From: Bacteroidales bacterium | GTDB taxonomy: Bacteria; Bacteroidota; Bacteroidia; Bacteroidales; Bacteroidaceae | Reading direction: 5' to 3' | Assembly: GCA_004556745.1 (NCBI GenBank) | Contig: SFFY01000031.1 | Span: 1 to 31,041 of the forward strand | Length of the DNA stretch: 31,041 nucleotides | Shown: positions 7,648 to 15,505 of the stretch, piece by piece | Position numbering within the stretch: the first letter of the stretch is position 1 | Layout of the letters: each line of letters starts with the position of its first letter | Translations under genes and position numbers: made by a program | Notes under the pieces: model-generated | What the model was told of the DNA's origin: nothing | The model's database searches: none | Seen by the model: the letters and a program-made list of their open reading frames with translations, nothing else

Positions 7648-8484
7648 ATGTTGTTTATGCAGAAACTGGCAGATTATATCAAGCAGATAGAGATTAAAAG
7701 CCTGTGGAGCGGGCACAAGCACATCGTTTGGACGCTGCAACGGGGCGTGAACGTGCTGAGCGGAAAGAACGGCGCGGGCAAGAGCACCATCCTCAACAAA
7801 CTCGTCTCAGCCTTGCGCGACATGCCCGCCAGCGGAGAAATTAAGTGCGCCACGCACCTCGGCGTGCGCATCGACTTCTCGCCCTCCGATGCCACGGGCA
7901 TACGCTACGACATCATTCGCAGTTTCGACCGCCAGCCCGTCCGCGACGAGCGCATCACGGCGGCGGCAGGCGTGCCGCTCATCACGGAGCTCGATTGCCA
8001 GCTCTACCTTGTGCAGCGCCGCTATCTTGACTACCAGGTAAACGTGGGCAACCGCATGATTGCCCTCCTCACCGGCGGCGCGCCCGACGCCCGCGAGCGG
8101 GCCACGGAGGCCGCCAATCTTAAAACGCGCTTCCAGGACATTGTGGACGAATTGTTTAGCGAAACAGGCAAGCGCATCGACCGGCAGAGCAACGAACTTT
8201 CCTTTATCCAATACGACGAGCCGCTATCGCCCTACAAACTTTCCAGCGGCGAGAAGCAGGTGCTCCTGATTTTGCTCACCGTGCTCACCGAAGACCGCCA
8301 GCCCTACGTGCTGTTTATGGACGAGCCCGAGGCGAGCCTGCATTTCGAGTGGCAGAAGAGGCTTATCAGCATTGTGCACGAGCTGAACCCTAACGCGCAG
8401 ATTATCCTCACTACTCACTCGCCCGCCCTCATTATGGACGGCTGGGAGGACAGCGTTACGGAAGTTAGCGACATCACAGTTTAA
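7648..8484 (+). CDS. ABC-type AAA ATPase, AriA-like partner of a DUF4435 protein
   Basis: 278 residues from the ATG at 7648. The nucleotide-binding motifs are complete: Walker A GKNGAGKST at 39-47, ABC signature LSSGEKQ at 198-204, Walker B VLFMDEPEASLH at 221-232 and H-loop TTHSP at 255-259. This is the compact AAA_15/AAA_21 (SMC/RecF-like) class that senses or remodels a partner rather than transporting. It lacks a long coiled-coil insertion. The next gene, five bases downstream, is a DUF4435 TOPRIM-like protein; this ATPase-then-DUF4435 order is that of PARIS anti-phage systems (AriA, AriB). The resemblance rests on domain types and order, not on a sequence search, and ATPase/DUF4435 pairs outside verified PARIS also exist. 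Confidence 0.85.
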   Translation: MLFMQKLADYIKQIEIKSLWSGHKHIVWTLQRGVNVLSGKNGAGKSTILNKLVSALRDMPASGEIKCATHLGVRIDFSPSDATGIRYDIIRSFDRQPVRDERITAAAGVPLITELDCQLYLVQRRYLDYQVNVGNRMIALLTGGAPDARERATEAANLKTRFQDIVDELFSETGKRIDRQSNELSFIQYDEPLSPYKLSSGEKQVLLILLTVLTEDRQPYVLFMDEPEASLHFEWQKRLISIVHELNPNAQIILTTHSPALIMDGWEDSVTEVSDITV

Positions 8485-8489
8485 GGAAA

Positions 8490-9485
8490 ATGGGCAAGGG
8501 GCTTACAGATAATCTCAATTCGGCTTATGTTGAGGCTGCCAACCGTTTGGCGGGAAAGCAGGCTCCGAAGAAAATCGTGGCTTATGTGGAGAGTTACGAT
8601 GACGTGCTCTTTTGGAGCAATCTGCTGCGCGAGGCGCAGTTGCCGGGCATACAGTTTGAGGTAATTCTTCCTTCTCGTTACTCGCTTTCAAAAGGCAAGA
8701 AGATAGCCCTTGCCAACGACCTCGGCCCGCGCCTCGGCAAATACATGATTGCTTGCGTAGATGCTGATTACGACTATGTGCTTCAAGGCGTTACGGAAAA
8801 CTCTAAGATAGTTTGCACGAACCCTTACGTGTTCCACACTTACGCTTATGCAATTGAGAACTTCCAGTGCTACGCACCCACTCTGCACAACGTTTGCGTC
8901 ATGGCTACGCTCAACGACCGCAACGTTTTTGACCTTGAGCGTTTCCTTTCTGAATATTCCGAAATCGTTTGGCCGCTTTTTGTCTGGAATGTGTGGGCGT
9001 ATCGCTACGGGGCTTACAAGCAGTTCTCCCTCCTCGACTTTGCGCGCGTGGTGACGCTCACGGAGGTCAATCTGCATCATCCCGAGCAGACGCTTGCCCG
9101 CCTGCGCCACCTGGTCAATGGCAAGATCAGCCGCCTGCAAAAGTCGTATCCGCAGGGCCGCCGCACGTACAAACCGCTTTGGAACGAGTTGCTCGCTCTC
9201 GGTCTCACGCCGCAGACAACTTATATGTATATGCGCGGGCATGACTTGTTCGATGGTGTGGTCACGCCGCTGCTCTCTGCCGTTTGCGACCTGCTGCGCA
9301 AGGAGCGCGAGCGCGAGATACGTCGGCTGGCGGAACACGCTACGCAGTTGCAAAACGAACTCTCAGCCTACGCCCACGCCTCTTCTCCCATTGACGAAAT
9401 GCTGCGCAAGAACCTTGCCTATACCGATTGCCCGCTGTATCGCAAGATTATCGACGATATCAAGGCGTTTGTTGAGGGAGTATAG
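8490..9485 (+). CDS. DUF4435 (TOPRIM-like) protein, AriB-like putative effector
   Basis: 331 residues. The N-terminal part has the acidic pattern of DUF4435/TOPRIM proteins: AYVESYDDVLFW with E34, D37 and D38; IACVDADYDY with the D91-A-D93 pair; and YAIENF with E123. In this fold such residues bind metal for nucleic-acid cleavage. The C-terminal half is helical, with a predicted coiled segment near 270-295 (RKEREREIRRLAEHATQLQNEL). Known PARIS AriB proteins are toxic nucleases held by the ATPase until a phage trigger is sensed; whether this protein acts that way is inferred. Its start lies five bases after the ATPase stop, which suggests translational coupling and matched dosage. A perfect palindrome begins three bases after its stop. 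Confidence 0.82.
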   Translation: MGKGLTDNLNSAYVEAANRLAGKQAPKKIVAYVESYDDVLFWSNLLREAQLPGIQFEVILPSRYSLSKGKKIALANDLGPRLGKYMIACVDADYDYVLQGVTENSKIVCTNPYVFHTYAYAIENFQCYAPTLHNVCVMATLNDRNVFDLERFLSEYSEIVWPLFVWNVWAYRYGAYKQFSLLDFARVVTLTEVNLHHPEQTLARLRHLVNGKISRLQKSYPQGRRTYKPLWNELLALGLTPQTTYMYMRGHDLFDGVVTPLLSAVCDLLRKEREREIRRLAEHATQLQNELSAYAHASSPIDEMLRKNLAYTDCPLYRKIIDDIKAFVEGV

Positions 9486-9487
9486 TA

Positions 9488-9507
9488 GGGCGTTCTGCAG
9501 AACGCCC
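9488..9507. repeat. REP-like palindrome after the DUF4435 gene
   Basis: GGGCGTTCTGCAGAACGCCC is a perfect 20-base palindrome three bases after the stop codon. The same family occurs at 26428-26447 and 30983-31002. No T-run follows here, so it may protect the mRNA end rather than terminate. Confidence 0.7.
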
Positions 9508-9543
9508 GCCAGGTGCGCCGCATGGCATAAATAATTGAGGCAA

Positions 9544-9592
9544 TCATTTTTCGCTTTTTCTTTTGCTTTTTACTCGCCTTGCACTAACTTTT
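9544..9592 (+). promoter_or_regulatory. upstream duplicate of the PBP1A promoter
   Basis: TTTG at 9562-9565, 19 bases, TAACTTTT at 9585-9592. It matches the functional-looking promoter at 9656-9704 at about 45 of 49 bases, 112 bases apart. The last base of the -7 box differs (T instead of G), so this copy may be weaker or decayed. Confidence 0.55.
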
Positions 9593-9655
9593 CATAAGTT
9601 AGGCGGCGGCTCGGAAAAGCAAAAGAAAATGCTTCAAATTAAAAGCCTGCGGCTT

Positions 9656-9704
9656 TCATTTTCCGCTTTTTCTTTTGCTTTTCTCTCGCCTTGCACTAAC
9701 TTTG
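9656..9704 (+). promoter_or_regulatory. promoter of the PBP1A gene
   Basis: TTTG at 9674-9677, a 19-base spacer, TAACTTTG at 9697-9704: exact consensus. Transcription should begin near 9710, about 35 bases before the ATG. A 16-base inverted repeat (GAAAAGCAAAAGAAAA at 9614-9629, TTTTCTTTTGCTTTTC at 9668-9683) spans the -33 region. Confidence 0.75.
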
Positions 9705-9744
9705 CACTATCTAATCAGGTACTTCCTTATAAGATAGTTTTAAT

Positions 9745-12249
9745 ATGGGTACTTTTCTTAAAGCCGTAAAGGCGGGCTGGTCGAAATTAAAAAAGGCATT
9801 GGCCGCCGCATGGCGTTGGTACAAGGGACAGTTCGCAGGCCGTCCTTGGTGGCGAAAAACATTGGCGGCCATTGTTTCGTTTTTCGCATTTATAATATTG
9901 TATGCCGTCGCCGTTACCTGCAATCTCTTCTGGCTTTTCGGCAAATCGCCGTCAATCAGCGAAATCCGCAATCCAAAGACCGCAATGGCGTCAGAAATGT
10001 ATAGTGCGGACGGCAAACTGCTCGGCAAGTTCTTCAACGAGAACCGCTCGCCCGTGCCTTACGACTCCATCAACAGCGTTTTCTTCCAAGCACTTATTTC
10101 TACCGAAGACGAACGCTTCTACGACCACCACGGCGTAGACGTGCAGGGGCTCTTTGCCGCGCTGAAAGATGCCACGCAGGGCCGCGCCCGAGGCGCGTCT
10201 ACCATTTCGCAGCAACTGGTAAAGAATATGTTCCGCGTACGCACGCAATATTCCACCGGCTTGCTCGGAAAGGTGCCGGGGCTGAGTATTCTCATCATGA
10301 AGAGCAAGGAGATGATCATCGCCACCGAGTTGGAACTGCTCTGCACGAAAAACGAAATCCTCGAGATGTACGCCAACACGGTAGACTTTGGTTCCAACGC
10401 TTTCGGCATCAAGACGGCCGCCAAAACGTATTTCAACACCACGCCCTCGCAACTCAAGCCCGAGGAAGCCGCTGTGCTCGTGGGGTTGCTCAAAGCCACG
10501 TCGGCCTATAATCCGAAAATCAATCCCAAGAACAGTCTGAAACGCCGTAACACCGTTTTAGACAATATGTATGCCCACCGCAAGGAACTCGCAGAGCATT
10601 TCCCCAATGTGGCCATTACTACCAAAGAGGCCTGCGAAGCACTCAAAGAACAACCCATTAAGTTGAATTTCAGTGTTGAAAACGCCTATCAGGGCACTGC
10701 GCTCTACTTCCGCGAGGCGGTGAAGGACTACGTGCGCGAGCATTGCCCCGACCTTGACCTCGACCGCGACGGACTGAAAATCTACACCACGCTCGACAGC
10801 CGCATGCAGCGTTATGCCGAAGAGGCGGTGGACGAGCAGATGCAGAACGTGCAACGCTCTTTCGACAACCATTGGCGCGGCCTCGGCGACCCTTGGCGAG
10901 ATGCAAAGGGCAACGTGATTCCGAATTTCATCGAAGACATCGCCCGCCGCAGCGATGCCTATAAGATGCTCGTAGCACGCTTTCCCAACAATCCCGACTC
11001 CGTGCGCCATTACATGAACAAGCCCCACCGCGTCAAACTCTTCAGTTACGGCGAAGAGGGTAGGGTGAAGTACGAAGAGATGAGCACGATGGACTCCATT
11101 CGCTATATGGTGAAATACATGCACACGGGCTTCGTGGCCATGGAACCGCAGACAGGCTACGTGCGGGCCTATGTGGGCGACATCGATTTCAAGACTTGGA
11201 AATACGACAAGGTGCAGGCCATGCGCCAGCCCGGCTCCACGTTTAAACTCTTCGTATATGCCACCGCCATGAAGCAGGGCTGGACGCCGGCAGATGCGCG
11301 CATCACAGACTCTTACATACGTATGGAGGTCTACGACCCCACACAGGGTAAAAACACCATTTGGCAGCCGCACAACGCTAACGGACATTTCTCCAACGCC
11401 AACATTCCCCTTCGCGCCGCTTTCGCGCAAAGCGTCAACACCATTGCCGTAAAACTCGGGCAAGAGGTAGGCATCGACAACGTGATACAGACGGCGCACG
11501 ACATGGGCATAACCTCGAAACTCGAGAATGCCCCCGCGCTCGCCCTTGGTTCCAACGACGTGACGCTCTTCGAGATGGTTAACGCCTATGCCTCCGTGGC
11601 CAACGACGGTATGCACGTCTCTCCCGTGCTCGTTACCAAGATAGTCGATGCCGACGGGCGCACCGTCTATGAGGCGAAGCATGAAGAAAGCCGTGCCTTG
11701 CCTTACCGCGCCGCCTTCTATATGCAAAAACTCCTCGAGGCCGGTGTGCGCGACGGCGGCGGTACGTCGCAGACCCTCGGTGGTTCGGCCTATTTGGGTC
11801 GCTATGGCAATCAGCTCGACTTCGGTGGCAAGACCGGCACGAGCAACAACCATTCCGATGCGTGGTTCATCGGCGTAACGCCCGGTTTGGTGGGCGGCGC
11901 GTGGGTAGGCGGCGAGTACCGCAGCATCCACTTCCGCACCGGCCGCCTCGGGCAAGGCAGCCGCACGGCATTGCCCATCTTCGGGCTGTTTATGAAAAAG
12001 GTGTTGGAAGACGAGAGCCTGAAAGACAAATACCTGCTCAAATATCCCGCGCCGAAGGAAGACATAGCCCCGTCTACTTACCAAGGCTATTTCGCCCCGC
12101 CTGCCGAAGAGACCGACAGCCTCTCTGCCGACAGCACGTTTGTTGGCGATGACCTCATGGGCACGGGCGCAGACCCTGCCGCTGCCGAGCAACAGGCCGG
12201 CAATGCCGCAGAGGCGGCGGGCGAGAATGCCGCCAACTTGTTTGAATAA
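9745..12249 (+). CDS. class A penicillin-binding protein 1A (glycosyltransferase/transpeptidase)
   Basis: 834 residues. A basic N-terminal tail and one membrane anchor (about 39-65) lead into a GT51 glycosyltransferase domain with EDERFYDHHGVD (catalytic E121) and GASTISQQLVKNMF at 150-163, then a transpeptidase domain with the active-site tetrad STFK (S498, K501), SVN (563-565) and KTGTS (K696-G698). All catalytic motifs are intact. The enzyme polymerises lipid II into glycan strands and cross-links them in the periplasm. The C-terminus is an Asp/Ala/Glu-rich low-complexity tail of about 60 residues. A duplicated promoter precedes it, and two hairpins follow it. The family is usually annotated mrcA/ponA; I leave the symbol open because Bacteroidetes often carry several class A PBPs. 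Confidence 0.95.
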   Translation: MGTFLKAVKAGWSKLKKALAAAWRWYKGQFAGRPWWRKTLAAIVSFFAFIILYAVAVTCNLFWLFGKSPSISEIRNPKTAMASEMYSADGKLLGKFFNENRSPVPYDSINSVFFQALISTEDERFYDHHGVDVQGLFAALKDATQGRARGASTISQQLVKNMFRVRTQYSTGLLGKVPGLSILIMKSKEMIIATELELLCTKNEILEMYANTVDFGSNAFGIKTAAKTYFNTTPSQLKPEEAAVLVGLLKATSAYNPKINPKNSLKRRNTVLDNMYAHRKELAEHFPNVAITTKEACEALKEQPIKLNFSVENAYQGTALYFREAVKDYVREHCPDLDLDRDGLKIYTTLDSRMQRYAEEAVDEQMQNVQRSFDNHWRGLGDPWRDAKGNVIPNFIEDIARRSDAYKMLVARFPNNPDSVRHYMNKPHRVKLFSYGEEGRVKYEEMSTMDSIRYMVKYMHTGFVAMEPQTGYVRAYVGDIDFKTWKYDKVQAMRQPGSTFKLFVYATAMKQGWTPADARITDSYIRMEVYDPTQGKNTIWQPHNANGHFSNANIPLRAAFAQSVNTIAVKLGQEVGIDNVIQTAHDMGITSKLENAPALALGSNDVTLFEMVNAYASVANDGMHVSPVLVTKIVDADGRTVYEAKHEESRALPYRAAFYMQKLLEAGVRDGGGTSQTLGGSAYLGRYGNQLDFGGKTGTSNNHSDAWFIGVTPGLVGGAWVGGEYRSIHFRTGRLGQGSRTALPIFGLFMKKVLEDESLKDKYLLKYPAPKEDIAPSTYQGYFAPPAEETDSLSADSTFVGDDLMGTGADPAAAEQQAGNAAEAAGENAANLFE

Positions 12250-12260
12250 GGCAATAATTA

Positions 12261-12282
12261 TTGGGCGCAGCAATGCGCCCAA
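12261..12282. terminator. GC-rich hairpin after the PBP1A gene
   Basis: TTGGGCGCA, loop GCAA, TGCGCCCAA form a perfect 9-base stem 11 bases after the stop codon. There is no T-run, so it may stabilise the mRNA end; the stronger terminator lies just after it. Confidence 0.5.
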
Positions 12283-12295
12283 TATAGATAATCTG

Positions 12296-12330
12296 AGGCG
12301 TTTGCAAAAGTTTGCAAACGCCTTTTCTCT
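12296..12330 (+). terminator. intrinsic terminator of the PBP1A gene
   Basis: AGGCGTTTGCAAA (12296-12308), AG, TTTGCAAACGCCT (12311-12323), then TTTCTCTTT. In practice a loop of about six bases tops an 11-base stem, followed by a T-rich tract. Confidence 0.8.
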
Positions 12331-12823
12331 TTCTGCGTAGAACGTGATTTTGCCGTTTGCAATTTTTACGTCTCTGCTTTCTTGGAAATTTTGAAAGTTT
12401 AGGAAAATATAACACTGACGGACTTGCGAAAAATTTTCAGGCGGAAAATTTTTGCGCTTACGTAAGTTCGGCTTAACTATCCTATAAGCCCGCAAAAATT
12501 ATCCTATAAGATAATTTTCACGATCACGGAGATAATTTTCACGAGCTTGCTGATAATTTTCACGATCTTGCTGAAAGTTGCGGGTAAAACAAAAGCAGGA
12601 AGTGCGCTGCGCCGCGCTCTTCCTGCTTGCAAGGCAAATTTAATCATTTATTCCCGTTGCGCCAAATCCCAAAAAGTGTTGCGGTTTGTTTATTGGCAAT
12701 AAAACAGACGTTTTGAAGTGCCTTGCACGAAAGATTGCGGGATTTCATCGCATTATTTCCGAATTTTGAGCGCAAAACAAGCACTGACTTATAAGAAACT
12801 GCGATTAATTCAGCAAAAATACG
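12331..12823. repeat. gene-free gap with three 21-base tandem units
   Basis: No gene is supported here. Three 21-base units follow each other at 12510-12530, 12531-12551 and 12552-12572; each begins GATAATTTTCACGA and two end CTTGCT. Just before them, AAAATTATC at 12495-12503 pairs with GATAATTTT at 12510-12518. The units resemble the 21-base repeats at 25783-25845. A hairpin with arms AGCAGGAAG (12594-12602) and CTTCCTGCT (12619-12627) follows. The 66-codon frame at 12718-12918 lies over the ftsY promoter and is not credible as a gene. Confidence 0.7.
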
Positions 12824-12831
12824 TACTTTTG
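12824..12831 (+). promoter_or_regulatory. -7 box of the ftsY promoter
   Basis: TACTTTTG fits TAnnTTTG exactly. There is no good TTTG at the -33 distance. Transcription would start near 12837, about 68 bases before the ftsY ATG. Confidence 0.5.
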
Positions 12832-12904
12832 CAGCATATTTGGGGCATTATGCACGGCTGCCCTGGACGAAAACGCGGCGGTGCGCTCCATAAAATTGAC
12901 TTGT

Positions 12905-13870
12905 ATGGGATTTTTTGATTTCTTTTCCAAGAAAAAAAACAAGGAAACGCTCGATGCCGGCCTTGAAAAAACGAAAGAAAGTTTTTTCGGCAAACTCGCG
13001 CGCGCCGTTGCCGGCAAAAGCAAGGTAGATGACGAGGTGCTCGACAACCTCGAGGAAATTCTGATTACATCAGACGTGGGCGCAGACACCACCGTCGAGA
13101 TTATCCAACGTATCGAGGAGCGCGTGGCCCGCGATAAGTATGTGGGCACTTCGGAGTTGCAAAACATTCTGCGCGAAGAAATCTCCTCGCTGCTCACAGC
13201 CTGCGGCAACGACGACGAAGCGGGGTTTGACCTCCCGGAAGACAAGAAGCCGTATGTTATCATGGTGGTCGGCGTGAATGGCGTGGGCAAAACCACGACA
13301 ATCGGCAAACTTGCCTACCAGTTTAAGGAGGCCGGCAAGAAAGTGGTGCTCGGCGCGGCCGACACGTTTCGCGCTGCCGCCGTGGAGCAACTCTGCATCT
13401 GGGGCGAGCGCGTCGGCGTGCCCGTGGTGAAGCAGCAGATGGGCAGCGACCCCGCCAGCGTGGCATACGACACGCTTTCATCAGCCAAGGCTCAGGGGGC
13501 AGACGTGGTGATTATCGACACCGCCGGCCGCCTGCATAACAAAGTGGGCTTGATGAACGAACTGACGAAAATCAAAAATGTGATGCGCAAAGTCGTTCCC
13601 GATGCGCCCCATGAAATCCTCCTCGTGCTGGACGGCAGCACGGGGCAGAACGCTTACGAGCAGGCACGCCAGTTTGTGAAAGCTACCGAAGTGACGGCAC
13701 TTGCCGTGACCAAACTCGACGGCACAGCAAAAGGCGGCGTGGTGATCGGCATCTCGCATTTGCTCAAAGTGCCCGTGAAGTACATCGGCCTCGGCGAAAA
13801 GATGACCGACTTGCAGCCCTTCAACCGCCGCGCCTTCGTAGACTCGCTCTTTGGCGATAGGGAGGCGTAA
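12905..13870 (+). CDS. ftsY: signal recognition particle receptor FtsY
   Basis: 321 residues from the ATG at 12905, chosen because FtsY proteins commonly begin MGFFDFFSKKK; an in-frame ATG at 12881 would add eight unlikely residues. The NG domain is complete: an N-domain helical bundle up to about 110, P-loop GVNGVGKTT at 123-131, DTFRAAAVEQL at 153-163, DTAGRL at 205-210 and TKLDG at 269-273. FtsY is the GTPase receptor that docks SRP-ribosome complexes at the inner membrane. The acidic A domain is very short, as in many Bacteroidetes. It ends 48 bases before rimO, with which it may form an operon. Confidence 0.97.
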   Translation: MGFFDFFSKKKNKETLDAGLEKTKESFFGKLARAVAGKSKVDDEVLDNLEEILITSDVGADTTVEIIQRIEERVARDKYVGTSELQNILREEISSLLTACGNDDEAGFDLPEDKKPYVIMVVGVNGVGKTTTIGKLAYQFKEAGKKVVLGAADTFRAAAVEQLCIWGERVGVPVVKQQMGSDPASVAYDTLSSAKAQGADVVIIDTAGRLHNKVGLMNELTKIKNVMRKVVPDAPHEILLVLDGSTGQNAYEQARQFVKATEVTALAVTKLDGTAKGGVVIGISHLLKVPVKYIGLGEKMTDLQPFNRRAFVDSLFGDREA

Positions 13871-13904
13871 GATTAGTATGCATTTCGGCTTTTCCCCTTT
13901 CTAT

Positions 13905-13921
13905 ACAATATTATATATATG
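13905..13921 (+). promoter_or_regulatory. 17-base A/T-rich leader of rimO
   Basis: ACAATATTATATATATG, identical to the leaders at 5219-5235 and 15216-15232, with its last three bases forming the rimO start codon. Confidence 0.6.
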
Positions 13922-15214
13922 CACAGCGTAGACATCATCACGATGGGCTGCTCCAAAAACCTTGTGGATTCGGAGCAACTGATGCGCCAATTCAAGAAAT
14001 TCGGCTATAAAATATACCACAACCCCGAACGGACGCACGGCGACGTTGCCGTGGTGAATACGTGCGGTTTTATCGGCGACGCGAAAGAAGAGAGCGTGAA
14101 TATGATACTCGAACTTTGCGACGCAAAAGAGCGCGGCGAACTCAAAAAAGTGTTCGTAATGGGTTGCCTTTCTGAAAGATACCTCAATGAACTCGTTGAG
14201 GAAGTGCCGCAGGTGGATAAGTTTTACGGCAAGTTCAACTGGAAAGATTTGCTCTCAGATCTTTGCGGCGATTACGACGAGTCGCTGCGCAACCGCCGCG
14301 TACTCACCACGCCCAAACACTACGCCTATCTGAAAATCTCGGAGGGCTGCGACCGCAAATGCGCCTATTGCGCCATTCCCATCATCACGGGCAGCCACAA
14401 AAGCCGTCCTATGGAGGAAATCCTCGATGAAGTCAGGGAATTGGTGGCAGAGGGCGTGAGCGAGTTTCAGGTTATTGCGCAGGAACTTACGTACTACGGC
14501 ATCGACCTCTACAAGGAGCAACGCCTGCCTCGGCTCATCGAAGAAATGGCCCGCATTCCCGGCGTGCGCTGGATAAGGTTGCATTATGCTTATCCCACGC
14601 ATTTCCCGAAAGATTTGCTGCGCGTAATGCGCGAATACCCAAATGTTTGCAACTATTTAGATATAGCGTTGCAACACATTGCCGACCCCGTGTTGCAGCG
14701 TATGCAGCGCCACATCACGAAAGCCGAAACCCTTGCCCTTTTGCAGGAAATGCGGCGCGAAGTGCCCGGCATCTGCATACGCACAACGCTGATGGTAGGT
14801 TTTCCAGGCGAGACGGAGGAAGACTTCAACGAACTCCTCGACTTTGTGCGCGAGGTGCGTTTCGACCGCATGGGGGCTTTTGCTTACAGCGAGGAAGAAG
14901 GTACTTACGCCGCCTTGAATTATGAGGACGATGTGCCCGAAGAGGTGAAGCAGGCGCGGCTGGACAAACTGATGTCCGTGCAAGAGCGCATCTCCGCCGA
15001 ACTCTGCGCCGCCAAGGTGGGGCAACGCTTCACGGTGGTGATAGACCGCCAAGAAGGCGATTACTACATCGGGCGCACGGAAGCCGACTCGCCCGAAGTG
15101 GATTGCGAGGTGCTCGTGCCCGTAAGCGAGCAGTCGCTGCAAACCGGCGCATTCTATACGGCAGAAATCACGGGGGCTGATGAGTTCGACCTTTATGCCA
15201 CGATTGTTGATTGA
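13919..15214 (+). CDS. rimO: ribosomal protein S12 methylthiotransferase RimO
   Basis: 431 residues, normal length. The N-terminal UPF0004 domain has cysteines C11, C49 and C83 for one iron-sulfur cluster (GCSKNLVDSE, VVNTCGF, MGCLSERY). The radical-SAM cluster is CDRKCAYC (C144, C148, C151). A C-terminal TRAM domain (about 365-431) binds the substrate. SGS-type motifs and LMVGFPGETEEDF are also present. RimO adds a methylthio group to the conserved aspartate of ribosomal protein S12. The start is fixed by the family N-terminus and the 17-base leader. The HU gene follows 15 bases after the stop. Confidence 0.97.
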   Translation: MHSVDIITMGCSKNLVDSEQLMRQFKKFGYKIYHNPERTHGDVAVVNTCGFIGDAKEESVNMILELCDAKERGELKKVFVMGCLSERYLNELVEEVPQVDKFYGKFNWKDLLSDLCGDYDESLRNRRVLTTPKHYAYLKISEGCDRKCAYCAIPIITGSHKSRPMEEILDEVRELVAEGVSEFQVIAQELTYYGIDLYKEQRLPRLIEEMARIPGVRWIRLHYAYPTHFPKDLLRVMREYPNVCNYLDIALQHIADPVLQRMQRHITKAETLALLQEMRREVPGICIRTTLMVGFPGETEEDFNELLDFVREVRFDRMGAFAYSEEEGTYAALNYEDDVPEEVKQARLDKLMSVQERISAELCAAKVGQRFTVVIDRQEGDYYIGRTEADSPEVDCEVLVPVSEQSLQTGAFYTAEITGADEFDLYATIVD

Positions 15215-15215
15215 T

Positions 15216-15232
15216 ACAATATTATATATATG
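15216..15232 (+). promoter_or_regulatory. 17-base A/T-rich leader of the HU-like gene
   Basis: Third exact copy of ACAATATTATATATATG, sitting in the 15-base gap between the rimO stop and the HU start. With so little room it is more likely to act in translation initiation than as a stand-alone promoter. Confidence 0.6.
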
Positions 15233-15502
15233 AACAACAAAGATTTTCTCAACGCTGTTTCCCGCCGCATGGGCATTTCCCAAAAAGAAGTGCAGGCGAT
15301 GTCGGGCGCGTTTGCCAAGGCCCTTTCGGAAAATCTCGATGATGAAAACAGCCTGAACGTGCCCGGCTTCGGAAGTTTTGAGGTGAAAAAGAAGTTGGAG
15401 CGCGTGGTGGTCAGCCCGATTACCAAGAAGCGCAAACTCGTGCCGCCCAAACTCGCGCTTGCCTTCAAGCCGAGCAGTGTGTTGAAAGATAAAATACAAT
15501 AA
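15230..15502 (+). CDS. HU/IHF-family DNA-binding protein
   Basis: 90 residues, exactly the HU family size. The N-terminal helical pair (NKDFLNAVSRRMGISQKEVQ), the turn PGFGSFEVKKK and the DNA-clamp/terminal segment PPKLALAFKPSSVLKDK are typical. It lacks the usual RNPxTG arm motif, having KRKLVPPK at that place, so its arm may bind DNA differently from canonical HU. It lies between rimO and a second gene with an HU-like head, and the two may form a heterodimer; that is inference. Confidence 0.88.
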   Translation: MNNKDFLNAVSRRMGISQKEVQAMSGAFAKALSENLDDENSLNVPGFGSFEVKKKLERVVVSPITKKRKLVPPKLALAFKPSSVLKDKIQ

Positions 15503-15505
15503 AGG

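Noticed and set aside
10558..12495. 645-codon minus-strand frame over the PBP1A gene
   Set aside because: The sense strand has all catalytic PBP motifs; the antisense translation is His/Val/Arg-rich without domain character.
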